Shown here piece by piece: positions 15,938 through 26,087 of a stretch of DNA of 64,000 nt. This stretch comes from DATFNI01 sp963712305. Lineage in GTDB: Bacteria; Bacteroidota; Rhodothermia; Balneolales; DATFMH01. The translations under genes were made by a program, and so were the position numbers. The notes below the pieces were generated by a model. The model was given only the letters and a program-made list of their open reading frames with translations, did no database searches and was not told where the DNA came from. Numbering within the stretch: position 1 is the first letter of the stretch; each line of letters opens with the position of its first letter. The DNA is taken from positions 310,001 through 374,000 of the forward strand of contig CAVQHI010000001.1 of the NCBI GenBank assembly GCA_963712305.1, written 5' to 3'.

Positions 15938-18900
15938 TTAAAATCCGAATCGTATGGATGCCGTAAAGCTGCGGACTTGAGGAGTTGTACGCCCCTGGAA
16001 GCCCTGGGTGTTGCTATCAGCACTGTACTGCGACGACTCTGGATCAAAGCCGGAGTATGGAGTCCACAACAGAATGTTATTGGCTGTCAGTGAAATACTA
16101 ACATTATTCAGCGGGGTACTCTTATAAATGGACCTCGGCAGATTATACGAGAGTGACACGTACTGCAGACGTACCCACGAGGCATCTTCCACAAAATTGG
16201 AATCAACCAGGCGATATACGTTACGGAAGTAACCATCACCATAATTGGTGCCATCGGGACCAACGCCCTGACCGAGCCAAACCTTGGTTGTATTCGGAGT
16301 ACCGTCAGCATTTACACCCTGGAATACCATCGATTGATCACGTTTAGCCGTGATTGGCAGTGTTCCCTGGGCTGCAAAGAAAGCGGCAGGTGTGTTGAAC
16401 ATGTCTCCACCCTTCTTGATATCTACAAGGAATGAAAGGTCGAGGTTTTTGTAGCTAAATGAGTTGGTGATGCCGGCCGTCCATTTAGGTGTTGCATTAC
16501 CAAGGATCTTGTAATTGTAGTCAACTACAGGGAAGCCGTCGGGACCAATCAGGAGTGGTGCATTTTTATCGATATGCAGCGGATCTTCTTTCGATGGATC
16601 AGCATAATAGCGTTTGTAACTGGTTCCCAAAATCACACCATACGGCATGCCGGGAATCAGCTTCTCGATCACAGAGCCACCATACGAATAAGATGAACCT
16701 TGCAACTCGATCGAATCAATTCCTTTTTGGATCGAAATGACTTTGTTGTTGTTCTTCGTCCAGTTTGCTTTAATCTGCCATGAGAAATTTGGCGTCTGAA
16801 CAGGGAAACCTGATACGGTCAATTCAAGACCCTGGTTGTTAATCTGTCCGGCGTTTGTCACAAACTCGGTGTATCCGGTTGTGTTACTTACAGGAACATG
16901 AAATATCTGATCCTTACTAATCTGCTTGTACCAGGTCAGACTAAGACTTAACCGATCCTTGAAGAATCTCAGATCTGTACCGACTTCAAACGAATTTGTC
17001 TTTTCTGGTTTCAGGTTAGGATCACCGAGCGTGTTGTCTTTGGTGATACCTGCACGTCCACGGAATGGGAAACCTGAAGCTGACGAGTAGGTGATTCCAG
17101 TCACATATGGTGGAGCATCCTTACCGACAATAGCATATGAGGCTCTCAGTTTGGCAAAGCTGAATACATCAGGCAACGAAACAGCACGGCTCAAAATGAA
17201 ACTACCGCTGGCTGATGGGTAGAAAAACGAACGGTTGTTAACCGGGAGTGTCGAGGACCAGTCATTACGTCCTGTGACGGTCAGATAAGCCATGTCATCA
17301 TAGTTGACCTTAAAGTCACCATACACACCTACAACCCGCTTGCGAATCGTTGCATCAGAAGTTGTAATGGTACTCGTGTTACTCAGGTCATAAAACTCAG
17401 GGATATTAAAGTCACTTCCCTCTACCGTCAGCCGGTAATAACGATTGGCAAAAATATCATTACCTACCGTTAATTCTGTTTGCCATTTTGAAGCAAACTG
17501 TTTTTTTGCCGTTACAAGCAACGTAGATGTGACCTGACTGCTCTTGATCGAGTACTCTTGAACAAAGCCGGTTGACGAGAGCGGTAATTCGTTCGGAACA
17601 CCGAGCGGTCCTGGTTCGGTCAAATTACGATGATCAGAAAACACATCATTACCTATACGATAATTAACAGTAAGCCATGATAATGGATTATAGGAGATTG
17701 ACGCATTACTCAGAATACGGTCGCCATTGGTCCGCATGAAAAAGTGATAGGCCTTGTAAAGCGGATTATCCAGGAATGGCGTGTACGAATACTGGGTGCC
17801 ATCAGGCTTCACATATGGACGGATGCTGATGCTCGTCGGATAGTAGAGCAGGTCAGCTTGAGGCGTTGAAAAATTGGCATGCCCCTGCGGAACCAAACGT
17901 CCACCTGAGGATATATAATTGGCAGATCCGGACACATGCAGGTTGTCAAGCAGAGCGACATCACCACGCAGGCGAACAGATGTCTGATCCAGGTTTGTAT
18001 TCGGTGTGATCCCCTTCTGATTCTGGTTATTAGCCGAGATATAGAAGGTTGCGCGTTCATTTCCACCGGAGACACTGACATCATTATTGATGTTCAGGCC
18101 TGTACGATAGAAATCCTGAAAGTTATTATAAAATTTAGCTCCCGAAACCGTATCGGCTTTAGGGCCCCAGGCATGAAATGGGAAGTCATAACTCTTGTAG
18201 TTCGGTTTGCCGTACCATCCGGCCATATATTCTTTCTGAAGTTTGGGCACTTTCGAAAGATCAGAGGCCTGAACTGAACTCGTATAGCTGAAGTGAGTTT
18301 TCCCGGCAGTGCCCTTTTTGGTTGTAATAACGATGGCACCATTCGCAGCACGGATACCGTACAAAGCTGTGGCCGCACCACTCTTCAATACAGAAATAGA
18401 CTCAATGTCCTGTGGATTCATCTGCGAGAGCAGGTTGCTGAATCCAAAGTCTTCACTACTGAGACCACCGCTATATGTCGAGTTATTGACAGGAATCCCA
18501 TCAACGACAAACAATGGCTGATTGTCTGCACTTGGATCCAGCGAGTTAATACCCCGGATCACGATTCTTGCAGATTGTCCCGGGTTACCCCCGGTGCTGG
18601 TAACGTTTACGCCGGCAAATTGTCCCTGCAAGGCCGCAACAACATTGGTTTGCTTCGTTTCTGTAACTTGCTGATTATCGATCTGCGGAACCTCATAACC
18701 CAGCGACGGGGTCTGCTGCTTAAGTCCAAATGCCGTTACAACGACATTCTTCAATGACTGCACCGTCGGCTCAAGCGATGCGTTTATTGTTGTCATACCA
18801 TTAATTGCTACTGCTTTTGACTGGTAGCCGATGTAAGAAAACACCAGGGAGTCCGCCTCACCTGGTACTGAAAGTGTGTATTTCCCATTTGCATCAGTAG

Positions 18901-19069
18901 CGGTACCGGTTGTCGTGCCTTTTACCACCACATTGACTCCCGGCAAGACCGTACCGGAATTTGCGTCTCTTACGGTACCCGTTATTGTCTGTTGTTGCGC
19001 CATTAGTGGAATTGCGGCAACAAACAACATGACAAAAACAGTACCAAACACTCTATAGCATTGTTTCAT
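15938..19069 (-). CDS. SusC/RagA-family TonB-linked outer-membrane transporter
   Basis: 1043 residues from the ATG at 19069, chosen because a clean signal peptide (MKQCYRVFGTVFVMLFVAAI, cleaved after LMAQ) begins there; an upstream in-frame ATG at 19123 would add 18 charged residues. Order of domains: carboxypeptidase-regulatory beta-sandwich (about 27-105, TGTVRDANSGTVLPGVNVVV), plug domain (about 115-230, including the family block VRIVIRGINSL-like ARIVIRGINSLDPS and NGAIVITTKKG), then the 22-strand barrel ending in an aromatic residue (SIRFGF). It imports large nutrients with TonB energy and SusD. The 1.4-kb upstream region is non-coding; no sigma or anti-sigma pair adjoins. Confidence 0.95.
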   Translation of the reverse strand: MKQCYRVFGTVFVMLFVAAIPLMAQQQTITGTVRDANSGTVLPGVNVVVKGTTTGTATDANGKYTLSVPGEADSLVFSYIGYQSKAVAINGMTTINASLEPTVQSLKNVVVTAFGLKQQTPSLGYEVPQIDNQQVTETKQTNVVAALQGQFAGVNVTSTGGNPGQSARIVIRGINSLDPSADNQPLFVVDGIPVNNSTYSGGLSSEDFGFSNLLSQMNPQDIESISVLKSGAATALYGIRAANGAIVITTKKGTAGKTHFSYTSSVQASDLSKVPKLQKEYMAGWYGKPNYKSYDFPFHAWGPKADTVSGAKFYNNFQDFYRTGLNINNDVSVSGGNERATFYISANNQNQKGITPNTNLDQTSVRLRGDVALLDNLHVSGSANYISSGGRLVPQGHANFSTPQADLLYYPTSISIRPYVKPDGTQYSYTPFLDNPLYKAYHFFMRTNGDRILSNASISYNPLSWLTVNYRIGNDVFSDHRNLTEPGPLGVPNELPLSSTGFVQEYSIKSSQVTSTLLVTAKKQFASKWQTELTVGNDIFANRYYRLTVEGSDFNIPEFYDLSNTSTITTSDATIRKRVVGVYGDFKVNYDDMAYLTVTGRNDWSSTLPVNNRSFFYPSASGSFILSRAVSLPDVFSFAKLRASYAIVGKDAPPYVTGITYSSASGFPFRGRAGITKDNTLGDPNLKPEKTNSFEVGTDLRFFKDRLSLSLTWYKQISKDQIFHVPVSNTTGYTEFVTNAGQINNQGLELTVSGFPVQTPNFSWQIKANWTKNNNKVISIQKGIDSIELQGSSYSYGGSVIEKLIPGMPYGVILGTSYKRYYADPSKEDPLHIDKNAPLLIGPDGFPVVDYNYKILGNATPKWTAGITNSFSYKNLDLSFLVDIKKGGDMFNTPAAFFAAQGTLPITAKRDQSMVFQGVNADGTPNTTKVWLGQGVGPDGTNYGDGYFRNVYRLVDSNFVEDASWVRLQYVSLSYNLPRSIYKSTPLNNVSISLTANNILLWTPYSGFDPESSQYSADSNTQGFQGRTTPQVRSFTASIRFGF

Positions 19070-19123
19070 GTCGTTATTTTTTTCGTTTTTAGATTCCTGG
19101 ACGGTTTTAGCCTGGCCATCCAT

Positions 19124-20493
19124 AAGAAGTGTGTTATTAATAATATTAATTTAAAAATGCTATTACTATTTCTATTTAAATTATTTTTTGCATATTACTA
19201 AATATATTTATGTATTAATACATATTTCCATTATAATTACAATTATATAAAATAATAACAACGTATAATATATAAGTATAAATAATTAAATCCCCTTATA
19301 TAACATCCCATTGATTGTATATTTTTTTATATAGTCCAGGTAGTTTAATAATGAACTTTTCAATTCTTATTACGAATAAAAGATGATGTGGCTTTATTGA
19401 CAACCAATGGGATATATTGGTTGTCGGTATCTCCGGGACCATAGAAGTAAAACTGTATATTCTATCCCAAAATCACGCCAGTCTTGTGACAAGAATCAGC
19501 TTTTCTATCGGTCAATCCACATCTTAAAATCGTTCACACGCTAACGATTGACGATTGCCTCGCTCTCGTAATGCTGCTCCAGATCCAGACTTAGATGACC
19601 GTTAGCCAGCAAATGGATATTATAAATTGCATTGATGGTTAACCTCTCCCCCGGCCCCTCTCCACATCCGTGGAAGGGGGCTCGTGTTTTGTGCAAGTGT
19701 TTCGAGTGTTGCGCCCTGCGAACGAGATCCTCTGCCATCCCGCAAGCGGGACAGCATCAGGATGACTATCCTTCGTGTTCGGATTACAGGCGGTGAGGTA
19801 ATCGCGGGGTAGAGGTAATCACGGGGGATTACCCCTACGTTTTACAAAATTCCGATTATTTTTTCTCTTTTCGCGTTGGTTGTGCAGGGGCGCCCATCTA
19901 CACTACTGCTACACCACCTCTGTCATTCTGATGTTCTCCAGCCTGCCGGAGAACGTAGAATCCCGTTCGCACCTGGCAACGATTGTGAAACCTCCCCCAA
20001 CCCCCTCCACATCCGTGGAAGGGGCTTACGTATCGTGTACATATTTCGAGCATTGCGCCCTGCGAACGAGATCCTCTGCCATCCCGCAAGCGGGACAGCA
20101 TCAGGATGACTATCCTTCGTGTTCGGATTACAGGCGGTGAGGTAATCGCGGGGTAGGGGTAATCACGGGGGATTACCCCTACGTTTTACAAAATTCCGAT
20201 TATTTTTTCTCTTTTCGCGTTGGTTGTGCAGGGGCGCCCATCTACACTACTGCTACACCACCTCTGTCATTCTGATGTTCTCCAGCCTGCCGGAGAACGT
20301 AGAATCCCGTTCGCACCTGGCAACGATTGTGAGACCTCCCCCCAACCCTCTCCACATCCGTGGAAGGGGGCTCGTGTTTTGTGCAAGTGTTTCGAGTGTT
20401 GCGCCTTAATTACGGGATCCGTTGTGTTTAGATTTGAGTAAATCAAGTGGGAAAACCAGTAACCTGCACCAATCAGCGAAGTTCCGCGGCTAC
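19124..20493. other. 1.37-kb non-coding region: AT-rich SusC upstream part and repeat block
   Basis: 19124-19540 is very AT-rich and is the likely promoter region of the SusC/SusD operon. 19545-19558 contains two heptads (ACGATTG twice). 19640-20405 is a tandem repeat of a 344-bp unit. No protein-coding gene is supported; the small open frames here recur identically because they come from the repeat. Confidence 0.7.
19640..20405. repeat. 344-bp tandem repeat, about 2.2 copies, containing inverted-arm elements
   Basis: The unit (purine/pyrimidine block around CCACATCCGTGGAAGGGG, right arm, GGTAATC...GATTACC hairpin, CAGGGGCGCCC block, left arm) repeats with a period of 344-345 bp: CCACATCCGTGG occurs at about 19662, 20007 and 20352. 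Copies are nearly identical in the 19741-19980 and 20085-20324 parts, which suggests a recent duplication. A complete inverted-arm element lies at 19922-20110: the left arm GTCATTCTGATGTTCTCC...CCCGTT and the reverse complement of the right arm GTCATCCTGATGCTGTCC...CTCGTT align over 46 bp, and each arm has its own short hairpin (TTCTCC/GGAGAA and TCCCGC/GCGGGA). Confidence 0.85.
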
Positions 20494-21759
20494 TTATGAT
20501 TTCCCAAACGTTACTTCAATTGTATGCCATCCATCTGTGAAGATATAATTCAAACCAAAATTAGAGAAATCGCATACCGATTTCACGATTGATAATCCCA
20601 AACCGAGTGATGGCGATGCGGGATTCGCTTTGGTGAACCGTTCAAATAAACGTCTCGGTTCGACAGTTGGTGCGGGACCCGTGTTTGATATGGACAGTTT
20701 CTTCTGATTCAAGCTAATGCGTATCGATCCTCCATCATTATTGTGCTTGATAGCGTTGGCGACCAGGTTTCTTACCATGACCTCAGCCAGATAGCCATTC
20801 ATATGAATGATCTGATTGTCAGAGTGATCGACTTCGGTTTGAATGTTGTGCAATTCCAGCCTGTCACCAACCAACTTCAGTTCCTTATTCAGCAGTACAG
20901 TGATATTCACATTTTCGGTCTCGTGATACTGCCTGTTATCAATTCGAGCCAGCAGTAAGAGGGCCTTATTAATTCGCTCCATTCGACTGGCGGCCTCATA
21001 GGCTTCTCCCATCAATGACGCTTGCTCTTCTGTTAGATCAGGATGCGAAAACACGCGTTCCAGCTTGGATCGTACAACTGCAAGTGGTGTTTGCAATTCA
21101 TGGGATGCATTTTCAGTAAACTCTTTGAGGTGTTCATAATCACGCCGAATGCGTTCAGTCATCTGCGAAACGCTCTCACCCATTTCCCGGAATTCATCGA
21201 TTTCCGTTGGTTCCGGTTCTACCACATCGCGGCTGTTCAACTGGAAGGAACGTATGCGATCGAGTATACTGTAGAATGGGGTCCACAATGATCGTTGTAT
21301 CCTGTTGCTCATCCAGTTGAAGCCGACTAGCAAAAGTATTACGAATGCCGCCTCAGTCAATATGATAGCTACGATAAGATCCTGAAATTCAAGCAGAGAT
21401 TTTTGGATGGTCAGCACATAATAATCACCCTTCATTTTGACAGTGGCCCGCAATTGCCGGTATGGTTCCATTTCCCTCTCGAAGGGATTATAGATGTCCA
21501 CATCTCTCAACTCGGCTTCATGGACGGTCCTTGCTGTATCCGTTCTAATAAAGCTCCATGTAAGTTCCTGTGTACTATCCGGCAGCACGGGTTGCTTTTG
21601 AAAGGTCTGCATCAGTTTATCCTGCGTGGTTTGAAGACTTTCATCCACGTTATTTCTGGCCGTATAGTAGATGATCAAACCAAACAGTATTGACCATGGA
21701 ATCAGTACCGCCAGAGTCAGTGTAAGATAATATCGACGGGATTTCTGGAGTAATTTCAT
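20494..21759 (-). CDS. Sensor histidine kinase
   Basis: 421 residues. Two transmembrane helices (about 12-33 and 128-148) flank a periplasmic sensor of about 95 residues with no recognised fold. A HAMP-like linker follows, then the HisKA domain with phospho-acceptor His220 in ENASHELQTPLAVVR, and a HATPase with N box (LVANAIKHNNDGG) and a G box (LGLGLSIVKSV). The usual D-x-G-x-G box is reduced to SNTGPAPTVEPRRLFERF. The start overlaps the end of the response regulator gene by four bases (ATGA), so the two are translationally coupled. They follow the RND efflux operon on the same strand by about 300 bp, which makes efflux regulation plausible but unproven. Confidence 0.92.
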   Translation of the reverse strand: MKLLQKSRRYYLTLTLAVLIPWSILFGLIIYYTARNNVDESLQTTQDKLMQTFQKQPVLPDSTQELTWSFIRTDTARTVHEAELRDVDIYNPFEREMEPYRQLRATVKMKGDYYVLTIQKSLLEFQDLIVAIILTEAAFVILLLVGFNWMSNRIQRSLWTPFYSILDRIRSFQLNSRDVVEPEPTEIDEFREMGESVSQMTERIRRDYEHLKEFTENASHELQTPLAVVRSKLERVFSHPDLTEEQASLMGEAYEAASRMERINKALLLLARIDNRQYHETENVNITVLLNKELKLVGDRLELHNIQTEVDHSDNQIIHMNGYLAEVMVRNLVANAIKHNNDGGSIRISLNQKKLSISNTGPAPTVEPRRLFERFTKANPASPSLGLGLSIVKSVCDFSNFGLNYIFTDGWHTIEVTFGKS

Positions 21760-22433
21760 GGTGCCTTGAATTGATAGCCGACACCATAGCGGGTCTGGAT
21801 GGAATCATGACCACCCAATGCAGCGATTTTTTTTCGAATATTTTTAATATGCGCATAGATGAAGTCGAGCGAGTCAGCAAAGTCTACTTCATCACCCCAC
21901 AGATATTCGGCGAGTGCCTCTTTCGTCAGGACCCTGTTTCGATTGGTAATCAGGTATAATAGAAGATCATACTCCTTATGTGTTAGATCCAGATCTCTCT
22001 CATTGACCTTCATCTTGCGTTCTTCTCTAAAGATTGTCAGATCACCCACAACCCACTCTCGCTGTCCGTTGGATTGTCGTCGGCGCATCAGGGCATCAAT
22101 CCGTGCATTCAGCTCGGATAGATGAAATGGCTTGGTAATATAATCGTCGGACCCCAACTCAAGTCCCTGAATCTTGTCATCCAGAGAATTTCGTGCCGAT
22201 ATGATGATGATTCCAGTATCACTCCGTTTTTTCTTCAGCTCCTCAATAAGTGTTAAGCCGTTTCCATCAGGAAGTGTGAGATCGACAACCACACAATCAT
22301 AATCATACAGTCCGAGGCGATAGTGGGCATCGGCATAATTATGCACGACTTCACACTCCCAGGCATCGCCTTCCAGATACGCTTTGATATCAGCGGCCAA
22401 AGCCTTTTCATCTTCTATGACCAGTAGTTTCAT
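21756..22433 (-). CDS. OmpR-family response regulator
   Basis: 225 residues. Receiver domain 1-115 with acidic pair Glu7/Asp8, phospho-acceptor Asp51 (VVVDLTLPDGNG), Ser/Thr switch (IIIISARNS) and Lys in ITKPFHLSEL. A winged-helix DNA-binding domain covers about 125-223 (DLTHKEYDLLLYLITNRNRV, ADSLDFIYAHIKNIRKKI, TRYGVGYQF). Together with the kinase downstream it forms a two-component system. The 307 bp upstream hold a dispersed inverted-arm repeat, separating this pair from the efflux operon. Confidence 0.95.
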   Translation of the reverse strand: MKLLVIEDEKALAADIKAYLEGDAWECEVVHNYADAHYRLGLYDYDCVVVDLTLPDGNGLTLIEELKKKRSDTGIIIISARNSLDDKIQGLELGSDDYITKPFHLSELNARIDALMRRRQSNGQREWVVGDLTIFREERKMKVNERDLDLTHKEYDLLLYLITNRNRVLTKEALAEYLWGDEVDFADSLDFIYAHIKNIRKKIAALGGHDSIQTRYGVGYQFKAP

Positions 22434-22547
22434 CAGTTCGCAAGTAAAATATGTGAAGATTGCAGATCAATTTTATTGAATTGATCTTACAGGATTTATC
22501 CCTGCTGGTAAATTCATGAATCTTATCCCAGTCTATTCATCACTTCT

Positions 22548-22686
22548 GTCATTCTGATGTCTTCGGCTTGCCTAAGAACGTAAAATCTCGTTGACATCCG
22601 GAAACGATCGATGTAGTAGAAACCAGCGTTACCCGCTGCAGACGAGATCCTACGCCTTCCAACAAACGGGACAGCATCAGGATGAC
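22548..22686. repeat. Inverted-arm intergenic element (GTCATTCTGATG type)
   Basis: The left arm starts GTCATTCTGATGTCTTCGG and ends AATCTCGTT; the right arm is AACGAGATCC-like (GACGAGATCC) and ends CATCAGGATGAC. The same two arms occur in the 344-bp tandem repeat at 19.9-20.1 kb, but here the spacer is shorter and different. It lies between the response regulator gene and the RND efflux gene and may affect transcription read-through. Confidence 0.7.
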
Positions 22687-22740
22687 ATCCATTGTGTTCT
22701 GGCATGTATTACTAATGATCATTTTTGGCGTTAACGCTAC

Positions 22741-25700
22741 TCACTTTTTCTTATCCTGCCATGCATAGGCAAAGTATAAAAACGTTGGCAGAACAATCTG
22801 CAATAGCGGGATAGCCACCAGGAAACCTCCAATCACGGCGATAGCCATCGGTTGTTGCAGGTCGTCACCAGTGCCAATGGCAAGGGCAAGAGGCAACAAT
22901 GCCGCGATAGCTGCCGTAGCTGTCATAATCTTCGGACGAAATCGGGCCGAAATGGCTTTTTGCAGGGCTGTTTTAACACCGTTCTCCTGGTACCGTCGTA
23001 AAAATTGCCGACATGTAAACACACTGTTCTCCGCGATGATCCCGACAATCATAATGAGTCCGGTATAACTTCCAACATTAAGCTGAATTCCCGCAAAATA
23101 CAGAGCAAGAATAGCACCTGAAATACTGAGAACGGCCACTGCAAGGATGATAAATCCAATCCGGAAATCGCGAAACAGGAACAACATGACCGTGAGAACG
23201 AGCAACGCTGAAAGGACCATGATCATCAGTAATTCGTGGAAACTCTGCTGCTGCTTCGCATAATCCCCGGTGATGACATAATGATATCCCCTGGGCAGTT
23301 GCAATTTCTGATTGAGCGTGTTTCGAATGTCCTTAATGGTACTCCCAAGATCCCGATTGTTTAGTCGGGCCGTTACAGTAACCATCTCCTGCAAATTCAA
23401 TCGGTCTATTTCTGTGCTGCCCTTATTAATTTTAATATTTGCCAGCGATGCAACCGGTTCTCTTGATCCATCGGGAAGCAACACATCAGCCCGACTCAGT
23501 TTTGACAAATCATACCGTAACCCTGTAGGATATATCATACGAATTGGTGTTGCCTGATTCTGTTCCAGTATATTCCCTATAACAGTTCCGTTAAGCTGTG
23601 TTTGCAGCTGCAGTTGTAAATCGGACGGGGTCAGATGATAAGCGCTTAAATCAGCTTCCTTAGGTATAATGCTGAAGGATGGTCCAGCAACGGTAAGTCC
23701 GTTAAATACATCTGCTGTACCCTTAACATTACTTATCAGGGCTGCAACTTTATTGGCATAATTGTGCAGCACTTCTGTATTGTTTCCAAAGACATTGATC
23801 TGGATCGGCTGAGAGCCCTGTTCTGTGAGATCCCCAAGACGGTCAGCGATAACCTGTCCAAAATCGACATCAACAGCCGGTACCGTGGCAGCAATTTTAC
23901 TTCTTATTTGGTTGATAACGTCATCAGTTGAGACATTCCGGTTATTTTTTAACTGGATCAGATAATCTCCCCTGTTTGGTTCCGTGATAAAGAATCCCAT
24001 TTGGGTACCGGTTCGCCGGGAAAAATGCGTCACATAAGGATTTTTCTTTATGATATCGTCAATCTTGGAGAGCATACGGTCCGATTGGTCGAGCGAAGAT
24101 CCCGACGGGGTAAAGTAGTCGAGGACGATGCTTCCTTCATCCATATGAGGCAAAAAACCTGATTTCAAATGCGGCATGGCCCATAATAATCCACCGATTA
24201 ATGCACCGGCAATTAGCAAAGCAATCCACCAGTTGTTCAGAAAGAAGAGCGGCCATTGATACAACGGTTCGGGCTTACTCTCTTTATGTTTCTGCTTTTT
24301 CATCTTATCCATGAACAGATAACCGATCGGAAGCAACAGCCAACTGACCAGGAATGAACAGGCCAGCGTTATGATCATCGTGTTCGCCATTACTGTAAAC
24401 CAGGCGCCCGCAACGCCGCTCATCAAAGAAAATGGGAAAAAGATCACGATAGTACTCAGCGATGATGCGACCATAGCCGGCAGTAAACGCGGTATGGCAA
24501 TTTGGATATGCTTTCGAACCGATTCATTTGGATGTTCTTCATTTACCCTGTGTATAAACTCTATGACTACAATGGCATCGTCAACAACCAGTCCGATTGC
24601 CGCAACGAGCGCTCCGAGTGTCATCAGGTTTAAGGTATACCCGATCACATATATTACTCCCATCGATAATGCAATCGATACGGGAACGGTCACAAGTAAG
24701 GCGAATGTGGCACGTAAGGATCGCAGAAAGATGATCACAATAATCAGTGCAAACACGATCCCAATCCATAAGGCATCTTTACCGCTGTGAATGCTTTGCG
24801 ATACATATTCAGCCTGATCATAATATGGCGTCACCGTTAATCCGGCAGGCAAAATGGCTTCCATTGCCTTGACCTTTGCCTGGACTTCATTGGACAGGCT
24901 GACCAGGTTTACATTGGGTTGTTTGACAATATTGAAAAGAACCCCGCTCTTCCCATCCACATTGATCCTGACGTATTGGATGGCATCATGTACCTGGATT
25001 TTAGCAACGTCCGAAAGATGAATAGGACGATTATTTCTGTAAGTAATGACCAGATTTTGCAGTTGTTGAATACTCTTCACGCTCCCATCAGTCAGCGACA
25101 GATACAACCTGCGATTGGCCTCTCCATAGCCATTGGACTCAACAATGTTCGACTTCGAAACGGCGTCCATTATTTGGGAAGGTGTTATGCTTAGCCTGCT
25201 GAGATTCTCTGGCTGCAACTCTACCCAGAATTCCTTGTCGCGACCTCCCTGCACCTGGACCATTGCCACGCCCGAGAGTTGTGAGATATAAGGGCGTATC
25301 GTATGAAGAGCAACTTGTTTGAGATCCAATAATGTTCGGTGTTTCCCGGAAAGAATAAATCCAATTACAGGTAAAATGGAAGGATTCATCCTCTCGATCT
25401 GAATCTCAACATTCGGTGGAAGCTGAGTGCGAATCTCATTTATCCGCGACTCGATCAACTGCTGACTGGTATAAATGTTTGCACTCCAGTCGAGGTAGGC
25501 TGAAATCTCGCAACTTCCACGGCTGGTCGTACTATGCACCTGCTTGAGATCCGGAATCCGTTTGATTGCTTCTTCCAGCGGCCGTGTGACATTGATCATC
25601 ATCTTGTGTACCGGCTGCTCCCCGTCGTTGGCAATAACTTTAATCTTCGGAAAGGTTATCTCCGGAAACAGCGAACTTCGCATATGCCGATACGCCATAA

Positions 25701-25770
25701 AACCACCCACAAGCACCAGTATCATGATGTATGTTAGTGGGTTTTTGAACCGGTTGTAAAAATGTTCCAT
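22741..25770 (-). CDS. RND efflux transporter, inner-membrane permease
   Basis: 1009 residues, the normal size for AcrB/CusA-type trimeric proton-driven pumps. Twelve transmembrane segments in the expected 1+6+5 layout; TM4 carries the proton-relay Asp pair in GLVVDDAIVVIEFIHR. The porter domain start (SLFPEITFPKIKVIANDGEQP) and YDQAEYVSQSI are characteristic. DEGSIVLDYFTPSGSS resembles the second porter half of CusA/CzcA and HAE1-like pumps from Bacteroidota; metal-site methionines could not be assigned, so the substrate class is open. It is the third gene of an operon TolC - adaptor - permease, with 317 bp of repeat-bearing spacer before it. Confidence 0.95.
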   Translation of the reverse strand: MEHFYNRFKNPLTYIMILVLVGGFMAYRHMRSSLFPEITFPKIKVIANDGEQPVHKMMINVTRPLEEAIKRIPDLKQVHSTTSRGSCEISAYLDWSANIYTSQQLIESRINEIRTQLPPNVEIQIERMNPSILPVIGFILSGKHRTLLDLKQVALHTIRPYISQLSGVAMVQVQGGRDKEFWVELQPENLSRLSITPSQIMDAVSKSNIVESNGYGEANRRLYLSLTDGSVKSIQQLQNLVITYRNNRPIHLSDVAKIQVHDAIQYVRINVDGKSGVLFNIVKQPNVNLVSLSNEVQAKVKAMEAILPAGLTVTPYYDQAEYVSQSIHSGKDALWIGIVFALIIVIIFLRSLRATFALLVTVPVSIALSMGVIYVIGYTLNLMTLGALVAAIGLVVDDAIVVIEFIHRVNEEHPNESVRKHIQIAIPRLLPAMVASSLSTIVIFFPFSLMSGVAGAWFTVMANTMIITLACSFLVSWLLLPIGYLFMDKMKKQKHKESKPEPLYQWPLFFLNNWWIALLIAGALIGGLLWAMPHLKSGFLPHMDEGSIVLDYFTPSGSSLDQSDRMLSKIDDIIKKNPYVTHFSRRTGTQMGFFITEPNRGDYLIQLKNNRNVSTDDVINQIRSKIAATVPAVDVDFGQVIADRLGDLTEQGSQPIQINVFGNNTEVLHNYANKVAALISNVKGTADVFNGLTVAGPSFSIIPKEADLSAYHLTPSDLQLQLQTQLNGTVIGNILEQNQATPIRMIYPTGLRYDLSKLSRADVLLPDGSREPVASLANIKINKGSTEIDRLNLQEMVTVTARLNNRDLGSTIKDIRNTLNQKLQLPRGYHYVITGDYAKQQQSFHELLMIMVLSALLVLTVMLFLFRDFRIGFIILAVAVLSISGAILALYFAGIQLNVGSYTGLIMIVGIIAENSVFTCRQFLRRYQENGVKTALQKAISARFRPKIMTATAAIAALLPLALAIGTGDDLQQPMAIAVIGGFLVAIPLLQIVLPTFLYFAYAWQDKKK

Positions 25771-26087
25771 GTTATTCAGTAGTCATTAATAATCATTTTT
25801 CCGAAAGCTTTCGGGATGTCATTTAATTGCCATTCCCTTGCTTCCAATCCCGAAATACTTTGGGAATCAATATTCAATGCAATGTTTTCCCAAATGTTTT
25901 TTGCGATCCCTGGAAGGACTCTGACTGGAATAGGAATAATTTTTTGAGATTTCATAAAAGCCAACTTCAAATAACTATTTAATCGTTAACCTTGTTCGAG
26001 ACTACAGAATGACCATTGAATAGCTACCGAATAACGGCGTAGCCAAATGACCATTGAATGACTACGGAATGAGAGCGAAGCGAATAC
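25771..26087. other. 317-bp spacer inside the efflux operon with short direct and inverted repeats
   Basis: AATGACCATTGAAT occurs at 26008-26021 and 26046-26059, each flanked by ACTAC/CTAC words, within a 26001-26072 block. The part near 25798-25865 has two imperfect palindromes (CCGAAAGCTTTCGG and CCCGAAATACTTTGGG). A 64-codon open frame spans much of the spacer but has no family resemblance. The spacer is unusual because the adaptor and TolC genes are only 1 bp apart. Confidence 0.5.

Noticed and set aside
19876..20441. Two nearly identical small plus-strand open frames of about 75 codons that look like a gene duplication
   Set aside because: They are the same segment of the 344-bp non-coding tandem repeat read twice; their protein sequences have no structure-like pattern.
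25776..25970. 64-codon open frame on the minus strand in the spacer between the RND permease and adaptor genes
   Set aside because: No recognisable family, no ribosome binding site, and the DNA is made of palindromic and direct repeat words; more likely repeat DNA read by chance.
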